From Metabacillus dongyingensis (lineage in GTDB: Bacteria; Bacillota; Bacilli; Bacillales; Bacillaceae), in assembly GCF_019933155.2 (NCBI RefSeq), contig NZ_CP082944.1, forward strand, positions 870,001 through 934,000: DNA of 64,000 nt, in the 5' to 3' direction. The first letter of the stretch is position 1; each line of letters starts with the position of its first letter. The position numbers and the translations under genes are program-made. Under the pieces are notes generated by a model, which saw only the letters and a list, made by a program, of their open reading frames with translations, did not search any database and had not been told where the DNA came from. Positions 43,544-51,511 of the stretch are shown here, piece after piece.

Positions 43544-44446
43544 TTATAGATTCCTGCCAAAGAAATCTGTTAACTTAGGTACAGCTTGACCTATATATTC
43601 TGGGATATCATACATAGCAATATGCGTTGCACCCTCAACTTCAAATAATTCTTTTGGTCCATTTGACAATGAGTAGAATTGGTCGCTGTATCCTCGTGTG
43701 TCAGCCTCAGTTCCTACAATTAATAACATCGGTTGAGTTAGGTAGGTGCCAATTTGGCTTGATGCTGAGAATGACATCAGTTTGTCCATACTTGTAAATT
43801 GGAATCGATTTGTAGAATTAGGGTGCTGTGCTCTAGGTGTTCTATAGTAGTCATAAGCTTCACGTAAAAGCACAGGTGTATCTTCGTTAATTTCTTCAAG
43901 CGTATCAGGTGCCCAAGTAAGTTGGTTCACTTCTGTACCGTTTACTTCGACAGTACGCTGCTTCGCAACTGCCTCAAGTGTTTGCAATTGTGTTTCAACG
44001 CTTGCTTCTCCTCGGAACATGGCACCAATATCCACTGCACTGACAGTTGCTACTGCTTTGATGCGACGTTCAGTTTGAGCGGCAGAAACAGCATAACCGC
44101 CACCGGCACAAATACCTAGTGCTCCAATCTTTTCTTGATCAATATATGGAAGAGTCGTCAAATAATCGATTGCACAACGGACATCTTCTACCCGGGCATA
44201 TGGGTCTTCAAGTAAACGTGGTTCTCCCTCGCTCTCTCCCTGACAAGACGCGTCAAATGCTAACGCAACAAAACCATTGTCAGAAAGCTTTTGTGCATAT
44301 ACCCCTGCAGTCTGTTCTTTTACTCCTCCACCAGGATGTACAACAACAATCCCAGAATATTTTTTACTTTCTTCAAATCCCTCTGGTAAATAAAGGTTCC
44401 CTGCCATCTTTAAATCACCATTTTTAAACGTTACTGATTTTTTCAT
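43544..44446 (-). CDS. Alpha/beta hydrolase, dienelactone-hydrolase-like
   Basis: 300-aa alpha/beta hydrolase. The nucleophile elbow is GALGICAGGGYAVSAA, with Cys where most hydrolases carry Ser, as in dienelactone hydrolases. Other landmarks are VVVHPGGGVKEQ (oxyanion region), LIVGTEADTRGYSDQF (acid) and EGATHIAMYD (His). AAAAGGAG before ATG 44446 fixes the start; the frame runs on to 44560 without support. It diverges from a TetR regulator whose 46-bp palindrome lies between them, so it is probably repressed by it. Substrate unknown. Confidence 0.8.
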   Translation of the reverse strand: MKKSVTFKNGDLKMAGNLYLPEGFEESKKYSGIVVVHPGGGVKEQTAGVYAQKLSDNGFVALAFDASCQGESEGEPRLLEDPYARVEDVRCAIDYLTTLPYIDQEKIGALGICAGGGYAVSAAQTERRIKAVATVSAVDIGAMFRGEASVETQLQTLEAVAKQRTVEVNGTEVNQLTWAPDTLEEINEDTPVLLREAYDYYRTPRAQHPNSTNRFQFTSMDKLMSFSASSQIGTYLTQPMLLIVGTEADTRGYSDQFYSLSNGPKELFEVEGATHIAMYDIPEYIGQAVPKLTDFFGRNL

Positions 44447-44767
44447 GTTTTTTTCTCCTTTTATCAAAAATTTAGCACCTACCTTCAGCCTATACACTGA
44501 AAAAGTAATCCTTTTTTGACCATATATATTTTGTTTAGCAAATAATTTTTTAGTCACCATAATAACAACAATGACATTTAATTAATTCCATAGAAAGTAA
44601 GATAATTAATTATTTCTTATTGAAATTTCCATCCCTTCTTTCGTTGAGATTTACCTGTTTTATTATGTTGCAGGCAGTGAAATGAAACACGAGAGAAATA
44701 ATGCGTGTTGATGTATTATCTCGCCTGTGTGTATAATATAAAAGAAAAACAGGATGTTTTCAAACGT

Positions 44768-44813
44768 CAATTTCGTTGGATTCATGTATTAATGCACGAA
44801 TCAATTGAAATTG
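44768..44813. promoter_or_regulatory. 46-bp two-layer palindrome, probable TetR operator
   Basis: An inner 24-bp imperfect palindrome (GATTCATGTATT...CACGAATC, 44779-44802) is exactly concentric with outer arms CAATTTC (44768-44774) and GAAATTG (44807-44813). It lies between the hydrolase and TetR genes, 37 bp before the regulator's ATG. Confidence 0.65.
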
Positions 44814-44849
44814 TGTATTAATTTTCAAGAAAGTTTGGTGACTAAGACA

Positions 44850-45395
44850 ATGACTAAAGTGGATAGAAGAATACTTAAATCTCAAGAAGCCATAAAAAAC
44901 GCTTTTATTGAACTCATGTCGGAGAAAGATTTTGATAAAATTACGGTAAAGGATATTTGCGATGGAGCGAATGTAGGGAATAGAACGTTCTATCTACATT
45001 ACCTAGATAAATTTGATTTACTCGATAAACTCATTGAAGAATATATCAATGAGCTTAAAATATTGTGTGCATCGGTATCTGAACTGAGTTTTAAAAAAGC
45101 GACTCTCATTTGGTTTGAATTTTTGGAAAATCATTATTTATTCTTTTCGACGATGTTAACAGGGAAAGGAGCCTTTGCTTTTCATAAACACTTTTTAGAA
45201 TTCATCATAGAAGAATTAAAGAATGACGTAGATATTATAGATGGGAAAAATAAAGGGTTCAGTGAAACCATGATTCTTACCTTTTTTGGGTCAGCTATTG
45301 TAGGAGTAGTGGAAACCTATTTTATGAAAGGAATTCCTGATCCACCTGAAGTTGTAGCAGAACAATTGGGGATGTTATTAGATAGAAATCTGTAG
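44850..45395 (+). CDS. TetR/AcrR-family regulator
   Basis: 181-aa repressor. The HTH (about 20-55) reads AFIELMSEKDFDKITVKDIC with DGANVGNRTFYLHYLDKFDLL. The C-terminal ligand domain is of the TetR_C_7/DhaS-like type seen in many Bacillus regulators beside oxidoreductases and hydrolases. Start: ATG 44850 is favoured, though GTG 44838 is also in frame and neither has a strong ribosome site. It lies divergent to the hydrolase gene with a large palindrome between. Autoregulation is likely. Confidence 0.82.
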   Translation: MTKVDRRILKSQEAIKNAFIELMSEKDFDKITVKDICDGANVGNRTFYLHYLDKFDLLDKLIEEYINELKILCASVSELSFKKATLIWFEFLENHYLFFSTMLTGKGAFAFHKHFLEFIIEELKNDVDIIDGKNKGFSETMILTFFGSAIVGVVETYFMKGIPDPPEVVAEQLGMLLDRNL

Positions 45396-45400
45396 TTATG

Positions 45401-45430
45401 AAAAAGTATCTTCATTCGAAGATACTTTTT
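45401..45430 (+). terminator. Terminator of the TetR gene
   Basis: AAAAAGTATCTTC (45401-45413) pairs with GAAGATACTTTTT (45418-45430). Confidence 0.9.
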
Positions 45431-45440
45431 AAAATTGGTT

Positions 45441-45477
45441 AATGATATTCAACAATCGGGGGCGGTTGCTAGATAAG
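45441..45477 (+). repeat. Dispersed-module block E
   Basis: ATGATATTCAACAATCGGGG, then GCGGTTGCTAGATAAG. It lies just after the TetR terminator. A more degenerate piece may follow at about 45491-45525. Confidence 0.7.
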
Positions 45478-45558
45478 TTGTCACTCGCACCTTTATTAAA
45501 AATTGGGTGGTTTAGTTAAGGAAGATTAGCTTGAAAAATTGTAACGAGGTGAGCACTT

Positions 45559-45693
45559 ATGGCAATTAAATTTAAAGAATTAGAAGAACGAAAACTTTAT
45601 GCTGCAATGTATTTTCTTTTTAAGGGAATATCTTTATTGGATGATGTAAATTCAACTGTTTTTGAAAGATTGGATTTTGAAAATGAAATATAA
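45559..45693 (+). CDS. Small protein, 44 aa
   Basis: ATG 45559 follows ACGAGGTGAGC at good spacing. The 44 codons read MAIKFKELEERKLYAAMYFL, then FKGISLLDDVNSTVFERLDF and an acidic end. Amphipathic helices, soluble, with no paralogue in the window. Its position directly after repeat block E parallels other one-gene units. Function unknown. Confidence 0.55.
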   Translation: MAIKFKELEERKLYAAMYFLFKGISLLDDVNSTVFERLDFENEI

Positions 45694-45761
45694 AGAACCT
45701 ACTGTATCAAAGTCATTGATGGTATACCCTCTGTTAATTTTCATGAACAGCAATTCTCCAA

Positions 45762-46277
45762 TTACTGAAATTTATAAGTAATAACACCAATAATTAATAA
45801 CAGGAATAATGCAAAAATGCATATCGTTCCAATTGAAGCTAAAACATTAAGGATTTTATTTGCTTTTGTACTAAACAGCTTACAAAATACAATATAAACT
45901 CCAACTCCAATAATTCCACCTAATGTATTTCCCATAAGGTCAGTTATATCGCTACCTCCTATGCAAAGATGAATTGCAATACTTCAAATAACAAACTAAC
46001 TCCTGCTATTACTGCAATCTTTTTCAAGAAAGACCAATTTGGTTTTAGCATACTGATATAAATTCCAAATGGGATAAATGCAAGTACATTAAAGATTATT
46101 TCATTAAAATCTATTTGATTATTAACAATAACTGAACCAGCAAAAGGGATTAAGTTGATTCCCCTAAAATCCGGCAAGTCTTGAAATGAAAATTGCATTT
46201 TAACGAGTATAATCCATGTTAATACAAATAAATATACGGCCAACAAGCCAGCAGTTATTTTATTTTGATTTTTCCAT
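45762..46277 (-). pseudogene. VanZ-family membrane protein, frameshifted
   Basis: The open part (45959-46246) carries the VanZ pattern LIPFAGSVIV, NEIIFNVLAFIPFGIYISML and LFEVLQFIFA, then stops at TAG. One frame over, the family's next motif continues without a gap (IGGSDITDLMGNTLGGIIGV) and runs through two further helices to TAA 45762-45764. A single base is missing at the join. At the 5' end the likely ATG (46275-46277) is also one frame off. Two frameshifts make it a probable pseudogene; VanZ proteins confer low-level resistance to lipoglycopeptides in some hosts. Confidence 0.7.
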
Positions 46278-46511
46278 ATAAATCCTCAATTCCTACATAA
46301 CATAGCGTTACTTCTTTTTATTTTTCTTATCGAGACTAGATCCGATAGCTACTCTAAAACAAAGACCCCTTCTTCGTCTGAAAATGTCGTTTTTAATGCG
46401 ACTGCCTATCCGGAGGTTCATTTATACTGACCGATAAATATTTTTAAAGTGTTACATCCAAGATGGATGATATAGAGTTTACAGTAAAAGATATAAAATA
46501 TGCCAAAAATC

Positions 46512-46540
46512 GTGATCAAAGTTATCTTGATCACTATTTT
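46512..46540 (-). terminator. Terminator-like hairpin after the F420-type reductase gene
   Basis: GTGATCAA (46512-46519) pairs with TTGATCAC (46527-46534). On the minus strand a short T-run (ATTTTTGG) follows the stem. Confidence 0.55.
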
Positions 46541-46596
46541 AGGTTCCAAATTTCCTATGTCTTCTATATAGCAATAATCAATATGGGTTTCCTAAA

Positions 46597-47319
46597 TTAT
46601 GAATTATATGTTTCTCTGTTTAAATTCACAATATCTTTATGTGAAAATTCAGCTGAAAACTTTTCCATTGCCTTATCCCGTAGGAATGGGGCTTTTTCTT
46701 TATTTGCCTTTTTCAATGCTTCCGTTAGTTCCTCTTTTGTTAGTTCTGTGCAGTATGCAGGAGTTCCCGGCTGTTGTCTCCACGAATCACTTAAAGAACC
46801 ACTGTCTACTGCGTCGAAGCCTAGCTCGTTTACTATGTCCATAATTATTTGTTTTTGTGATAGGTCATTACCAGCAATTGCCATGGCAATGCGTTTACTA
46901 GTACCTTCGGGGGTTCCTTTATTTTCTAAAGTATAAGCTAATTGATTGTTGAATGCTTTAATGATAGGTCTACCTAATTGATTTGAAACCCAAACACTTT
47001 CAACCATCCCGTTCTCAATTTCTTCAATTTTATTGTCTCTAAAAGGATAATAATTTGAAGTGTCTACAACGATTACTTCCTCTTCAGATTTATCTACAAT
47101 GTTGCGAATACTTGGCATTACATGAAAAGGGATAGATATTATAAGAAAGTCAATATTTGTTATTACATCTTCTACACTCACAGGTGTTCCAGCAAGCTCT
47201 TTTCCTTCTAAACGTTCAATTCCTCGAGCATCTGCAATTTTGACATCATGTCCATTCTTAACTAATTTTTTAGAAATAATTGCCCCTATTGGTCCTGCAC
47301 CTATAATTCCAAATCTCAT
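46597..47319 (-). CDS. NADPH-dependent F420-reductase-like oxidoreductase
   Basis: 240-aa Rossmann-fold protein of the NADPH:F420 oxidoreductase-like family: FGIIGAGPIGAIISKKLVKN at the N-terminus and IKAFNNQLAYTLENKG in the middle. GFDAVDSGSLSDSWRQQPGT lies near the C-terminus. Bacilli lack F420, so these enzymes act on other carbonyl or quinone substrates with NADPH. AGGAGGAACA precedes ATG 47319. It diverges from an HxlR regulator, a common pairing in which electrophiles or quinones induce the reductase. Confidence 0.82.
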   Translation of the reverse strand: MRFGIIGAGPIGAIISKKLVKNGHDVKIADARGIERLEGKELAGTPVSVEDVITNIDFLIISIPFHVMPSIRNIVDKSEEEVIVVDTSNYYPFRDNKIEEIENGMVESVWVSNQLGRPIIKAFNNQLAYTLENKGTPEGTSKRIAMAIAGNDLSQKQIIMDIVNELGFDAVDSGSLSDSWRQQPGTPAYCTELTKEELTEALKKANKEKAPFLRDKAMEKFSAEFSHKDIVNLNRETYNS

Positions 47320-47473
47320 TATTGTTCCTCCTAAATATAATTTGTTCGATTATGATTAAATATCAGCTATGGAATTTTCCAATACCTCAACACGAAATTG
47401 TCTACATTCCTTTTTTGCAAGCATTAAGGTAATTGAGTTTTGGTTATAAATAATATAATGAACTCATTACTCT

Positions 47474-47522
47474 TACTTTTAAAGTAGGCAATAAAAAATG
47501 ATATAGTACACTTTTTTGTACT
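47474..47522. promoter_or_regulatory. Two palindromes, probable HxlR operators
   Basis: TACTTTTAAAGTA (47474-47486) is a perfect palindrome. AGTAC (47505-47509) and GTACT (47518-47522) form a second site 25-48 bp before the regulator. The ACT/AGT-ended layout resembles YodB/HypR-type operators. Confidence 0.6.
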
Positions 47523-47546
47523 TTATAGAAGAAAAGGGATGTAAGT

Positions 47547-47906
47547 ATGGCTAGAATATGCAAGGATGGATTTGAAAAAGAGTTTATTAAGGAGCAAAGA
47601 GACGTTTATGGTATTGCGTATACTCAAAATATGCTTTCAGGACGCTGGAAGTATCTTATTCTTTGGTTTTTAAAAACAAAGGAACGTCGTTATAACGAAA
47701 TTAAAACTTTTTTATGGGACATTTCACAAGGTTCTCTTACAAAACAGTTGAGAGAATTAGAAACAGATGGATTAATTAAACGAGAAGTTTTTCCTGAGGT
47801 ACCTCCACGTGTTGAATATTCATTAACAACTAAAGGGCGTGAATTTATCCCAATACTTGATTTGATGGAGAATTTCGGCAAAAAATTCGGGGAGAAACCT
47901 GAGTGA
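47547..47906 (+). CDS. HxlR-family transcriptional regulator
   Basis: 119-aa winged-helix regulator (HxlR/YodB type): LSGRWKYLILWFLKTKERRYNEI, then FLWDISQGSLTKQLRELETD and GLIKREVFPEVPPRVEYSLT. The only Cys is Cys5, close to the position used for thiol sensing in YodB/HypR-like proteins. AAAAGGGATG precedes ATG 47547. It diverges from the F420-type reductase with two palindromes between, so it most likely represses or activates that gene in response to electrophiles. Confidence 0.85.
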   Translation: MARICKDGFEKEFIKEQRDVYGIAYTQNMLSGRWKYLILWFLKTKERRYNEIKTFLWDISQGSLTKQLRELETDGLIKREVFPEVPPRVEYSLTTKGREFIPILDLMENFGKKFGEKPE

Positions 47907-47926
47907 AATAATAAAATGATATTTTT

Positions 47927-47990
47927 TATTAATTGGGCCGATATTGTGAAGTGTTGTACTTAAATTAACGGGGCAGAATAGTTTTAGTAA
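47927..47990 (+). repeat. Dispersed-module block F (two degenerate modules)
   Basis: TTATTAATTGGGCCGATATT (47927 on) and AAATTAACGGGGCAGAATAG (47961 on), with ends only partly matching the family. It follows the HxlR gene. Confidence 0.55.
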
Positions 47991-48054
47991 AAAATGTAAA
48001 AAAGTAAAAATAAACGATATGATAAATAATAAGTTATATTATGGAGGTGTTATT

Positions 48055-48231
48055 GTGATTTGGTTATATTTATTGATACCTGTCGTTATTATAGGTGGTA
48101 TTGCTGTTTATCTTGAAAAAAAATCTGGAATGACTCCACCCGATGAAAATATACAAGATGAAAAGCTAGGGGAAATTTTTAATCAAAATGGCATCAATTC
48201 TAATGGAACAGGAACAGATTATTTTAACTAA
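48055..48231 (+). CDS. Small membrane protein, 58 aa
   Basis: GTG 48055 follows GGAGGTG at ideal spacing and starts directly in a membrane helix (IWLYLLIPVVIIGGIAVYL). A cytoplasmic tail follows (EKKSGMTPPDENIQDEKLGE, then an Asn-rich end). Similar one-helix proteins are common hypotheticals in Bacillus. The upstream in-frame ATG at 48019 lacks a ribosome site. It lies alone between repeat blocks F and G. Confidence 0.65.
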   Translation: MIWLYLLIPVVIIGGIAVYLEKKSGMTPPDENIQDEKLGEIFNQNGINSNGTGTDYFN

Positions 48232-48298
48232 CGGGTAGCGGGTGTTTAAGAAGAATTGTGAATTGAGTGAACAATTTTAGGACTGAATCCAAGTTGTA

Positions 48299-48379
48299 GT
48301 TATTCCATTAAAGGGGGAGATTGCTTAACAAAGTGTCGCCTCTTCTTTATTGAAGTAAAGGGCAGTTTAGTTGAATAAG
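48299..48379 (+). repeat. Dispersed-module block G (two modules)
   Basis: GTTATTCCATTAAAGGGGGA... (48299-48333) and CTTTATTGAAGTAAAGGGCA... to TTGAATAAG (48345-48379). Stretch 48310-48375 matches 51265-51329 at 63 of 66 positions by eye, including the GTGTCGCCTCTTC spacer. Confidence 0.8.
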
Positions 48380-48488
48380 AAAATATAGTCAAATTCAGTC
48401 TTAAAGAAGACAACACATTCCTTTATGGCGAACAACCGAGCTAAAAAAAAATCCAAACAACTCTATTTAATGTATTAATAAATAAGAA

Positions 48489-48527
48489 CCCAATTTCTCT
48501 AATTTAATACAGAGAAATTGGGCTTTT
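48489..48527. terminator. Hairpin terminator, both strands possible
   Basis: CCCAATTTCTCT (48489-48500) pairs with AGAGAAATTGGG (48511-48522), then CTTTTTAG on the plus strand and TTCTTATTT on the minus. Confidence 0.75.
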
Positions 48528-48580
48528 TAGTATTGAAGTTTCCTTAACGTTGTAAAACCGTATTTTCCTGACGCTACCCC

Positions 48581-49978
48581 TTATTGAGTAGAGCGTACTA
48601 AATTAATAAACTTCCTAAGTCCTTCAGAGATTTGTTCTTCACTGGCATAGGAATAGCTTAACCGGAGCCATGAGGATGGCTCCTTTAAGGGGTCAAATAT
48701 TTGGCCGGGAACAAAGGAAATTGATTGCTCCAGACTATTGACCAATAAGTCTTCTGTTGACAGGCAGCCTGGGAGCTGTACCCATAAATTCAAGCCACCA
48801 TTTGGGCTGGTCCATCGCCAATCAGTTACGGACAGTTCTTCCTCCATGATTTCCTTTCGTATTTGCAGCGCAATACGCAGTTTCTCAACATGTTGCTGCA
48901 GCCTTGGAGATGATAAGTAACGCAGGAAAATCTTTTGATTTAAAAGCGGTGATCCATTATCGGCCAATGATTTTACTGCTAGCAGTGATTTCACCACGGA
49001 AGACTGACAGTTCATCATGACGGCTATTCGCAACCCCGGTGATACATATTTGCAAAAGCTTTTGATATAAATCACCATTCCGGATGTATCATAGGTATAC
49101 ATGGGCGGCGGAGGCTCCTGATCAAAAAAGATGTCGTTGTAAACATCGTCTTCTATTAACAGACAACGGTAGTCCTCGGCTAACTGGACTAATTGCTTTC
49201 TTTGAGCCGATGGGACCGTGTATCCGGTTGGATTATGGAAGGTTGGATTCAGATAAAACAGACGAGGTTTGTGTTTTTTCATGATGAATTCAATCTGCTC
49301 TAAATCATATCCGTACGGATGAATATCGACGGTTACAATATTGGCTCCTTGTGCTCGAAAAATATCAATGGCAGAACTATAGCTCGGCCTCTCCAAAAGG
49401 ATAGTGTCTCTTGATTTTACATATGCCTGGGCAATCAGATGAATGGCTTGCTGGGAACCGGTCGTAATTAATAGCTGATCTGGATGTGTAATCGTTTTAT
49501 ATTGCTGATTAAAATAGTCAGAAAGTGATTGACGCAGTTGATGATCGCCTTGTACGGTGGAGTAGGTGGAGAGAACCTTTGGGTAGAGGTCAAAAACTTT
49601 TTTTACATAGTCCGTTATGAAGCGATTTGGCAAAAGATTAGGGTCAATTAATGCCTGTGAAAATTGATAGGAAACAGGTGCCTGATGGATTTCCGATAAA
49701 TGATTTTTTTGTACATATGCAGAAACGATCGGATTTTCCAGGCTTTCTAATTTATTAATTTCACGGGATTGGACATAATAGCCGGATTTATCTTTGACAT
49801 AGACTCTATTTTCCTGTTTAAGAAGCTGGTAGGCCTTTAATACGGTTAAGCGATGAACCTTCATCTCAGCAGCTAAATTTCTAATTGAAGGGAGCTTTTC
49901 ATTCTCATTCCATTCATTGAGTTCGATTCGATGTAATACATAATCGTATACTTGTTTAAATAAGTAATCTCCATTCAT
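48581..49978 (-). CDS. MocR-type regulator (GntR HTH + aminotransferase domain)
   Basis: 465 aa. An N-terminal GntR winged helix (about 10-75; NEKLPSIRNLAAEMKVHRLT, VYVKDKSGYYV) is fused to a class I aminotransferase domain (about 110-465) with NPTFHNPTGY and the PLP-lysine region YIKSFCKYVSPGLRI. MocR proteins bind PLP and sense an amine or vitamer; PdxR and GabR are the studied examples. GGGAGGG before ATG 49978 sets the start. It diverges from a PhzF-like gene, with direct repeats between them, and probably controls it. Confidence 0.85.
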   Translation of the reverse strand: MNGDYLFKQVYDYVLHRIELNEWNENEKLPSIRNLAAEMKVHRLTVLKAYQLLKQENRVYVKDKSGYYVQSREINKLESLENPIVSAYVQKNHLSEIHQAPVSYQFSQALIDPNLLPNRFITDYVKKVFDLYPKVLSTYSTVQGDHQLRQSLSDYFNQQYKTITHPDQLLITTGSQQAIHLIAQAYVKSRDTILLERPSYSSAIDIFRAQGANIVTVDIHPYGYDLEQIEFIMKKHKPRLFYLNPTFHNPTGYTVPSAQRKQLVQLAEDYRCLLIEDDVYNDIFFDQEPPPPMYTYDTSGMVIYIKSFCKYVSPGLRIAVMMNCQSSVVKSLLAVKSLADNGSPLLNQKIFLRYLSSPRLQQHVEKLRIALQIRKEIMEEELSVTDWRWTSPNGGLNLWVQLPGCLSTEDLLVNSLEQSISFVPGQIFDPLKEPSSWLRLSYSYASEEQISEGLRKFINLVRSTQ

Positions 49979-50022
49979 TTCTTTCCCTCCCAACCCCTTT
50001 GATTTTAGCATATTTCTCCTTG

Positions 50023-50051
50023 ATCTGGTCTAATGATTTTCATCTGTTCTA
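50023..50051. promoter_or_regulatory. Direct repeats between mocR and phzF-like genes
   Basis: ATCTGGTCTA (50023-50032) and ATCTGTTCTA (50042-50051) repeat with a 19-bp period. The second overlaps the -35 region of a TATAAT box at 50064-50069. Tandem direct repeats are typical MocR/GabR targets. Confidence 0.6.
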
Positions 50052-50091
50052 TTCTCCTTCACCTATAATGGAGCAAAAAGGAGGAATTGAT

Positions 50092-50967
50092 ATGGATTTT
50101 TATATCGTAGATGTCTTTGCTGAAGAAAAATATGAGGGAAATCAGCTTGCTGTTCTAGTGTCAGACAGTAATCTCACAACGAAGGAGATGCAGCAGATTG
50201 CCAAAGAAATTCATTTTTCGGAAACGACCTTCATCATGTCCAATAAACAAGAAAATGGCGGGTATGATGTTCGAATCTTCACCCCAGATGAGGAGGTGCC
50301 CTTCGCGGGACACCCTACCTTGGGCACAGCGTATATCATCAACCGGATTATGGAAAACGGAAAAGCCTCCAAAGTCGTCTTGAACCTGCCTGTCGGACAG
50401 ATTCCAGTTGTTTTCAACGGCAACACTCTCACCATGAGCCAAAACGAACCTTCCTTCGGCATGAAGATAGACCAGCTCGAATTTGTCGCAAGGGTGCTCA
50501 ATATTCAAGTGGAGGACATATGGACATATTTTCCAATCCAGCTGGTCTCCACAGGACTGCCCTGCATCATTGTCCCACTGAAAACGGTCGACGTGGTACA
50601 ACGATGCAGCCTCGACCATGTACAGTTCAAACGCTTTCTGGAAACTTATTATAAATGTAACCTGCTTGTTTTTTCTGAGGAGGAAAGCAGGGACTCAAAC
50701 TGCCTTCGTGTGCGTGTATTCATGAGCGACACAGGATTTTATGAGGATCCTGCGACAGGTAGCGCAAATGGCAATTTGGCGGGCTACCTTCTGAAATATC
50801 GGTTCTTCGATAAAGAAAAGATCGATGTTCGTGTCAATCAGGGCTACGAGATGGGACGTCCCTCAAATGTGAATATTGCCGCCAAATTAAAAAATGGAAC
50901 ATATGATATCCAGATTGCCGGGAAGGTGCAACTGGTCGCAAAGGGAGACTGGTTATCGAGTGACTGA
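50092..50967 (+). CDS. PhzF-family isomerase/epimerase-like protein
   Basis: 291-aa PhzF/diaminopimelate-epimerase-fold protein: MDFYIVDVFAEEKYEGNQLA, then SETTFI (catalytic Glu region), RIFTPDEEVPFAGHPTLGTA and EDPATGSANGNLAGYLL. AAAGGAGG precedes ATG 50092; the frame extends to 49999 without support. Family members isomerise small acids without cofactor; YddE/YHI9-type relatives have no known substrate. The divergent MocR gene suggests an amino-acid- or amine-derived substrate. Confidence 0.85.
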   Translation: MDFYIVDVFAEEKYEGNQLAVLVSDSNLTTKEMQQIAKEIHFSETTFIMSNKQENGGYDVRIFTPDEEVPFAGHPTLGTAYIINRIMENGKASKVVLNLPVGQIPVVFNGNTLTMSQNEPSFGMKIDQLEFVARVLNIQVEDIWTYFPIQLVSTGLPCIIVPLKTVDVVQRCSLDHVQFKRFLETYYKCNLLVFSEEESRDSNCLRVRVFMSDTGFYEDPATGSANGNLAGYLLKYRFFDKEKIDVRVNQGYEMGRPSNVNIAAKLKNGTYDIQIAGKVQLVAKGDWLSSD

Positions 50968-51093
50968 GAGGAACACGGGGACAGGTCTCTCGTTCTACCG
51001 TATATTTACATTTGACAGAATTGATTCTGCTCTGTGGTGAGGAATTTCTGCAGGGCTCTTCTCTTTTTATATTCATTTCTAAAGTAAAAGTAA

Positions 51094-51210
51094 GAACAAA
51101 GTATTAGTCTGAGTACAGCACCAGATAATTTTTCTGCTCAAAGACTATACGAAAAAAATGGATACATACGGGATTCACAATTTTATCATTATGAATTAAG
51201 TTTGACTTAA
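51094..51210 (+). pseudogene. C-terminal fragment of a GNAT acetyltransferase
   Basis: The frame reads LSTAPDNFSAQRLYEKNGYI, then RDSQFYHYELSLT and TAA 51208-51210. N-x-x-A-x-x-LYEKNGY is the conserved GNAT motif B. No N-terminal half or start codon precedes it. It is a decayed gene just upstream of block H. Confidence 0.6.
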
Positions 51211-51224
51211 TAACAGTCTGATCA

Positions 51225-51378
51225 ATTATTCAACTAAAGGGCGGATTGCGTCCTTTATTCAATTAAAGGGGGCGATTGCTTAACAAAGTGTCGCCTCTTC
51301 TTATTGAAGTAAAGGGCAGTTTAATTGAAGAGTGGATTCAACTTTTTGTTCAGCATTCGGGCCAGATAATTGAATAAC
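51225..51378 (+). repeat. Dispersed-module block H (four modules)
   Basis: Modules at 51225-51251 (ATTATTCAACTAAAGGGCGG), 51254-51288 (TTTATTCAATTAAAGGGGGC), 51300-51332 (TTATTGAAGTAAAGGGCAGT) and 51346-51378 (TTGTTCAGCATTCGGGCCAG... to TTGAATAAC). It is the longest block; part matches block G and part matches block C. Confidence 0.8.
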
Positions 51379-51511
51379 ACCTTCAAATAGTACTGGATAT
51401 TTATGTTATTATTATATGAGATTGTGAAAGAATGTACTTAAACTATTGAAGCAGTTATGCAGAACTAGAAACCACTACGCTAATCTATTCAAAATGAGGT
51501 GAAATTCCTTA

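Noticed and set aside
44690..44715. ECF promoter before the TetR gene (TGAAAC...CGTG)
   Set aside because: The spacer is 15 bases instead of 16 and the -10 fit is poor.
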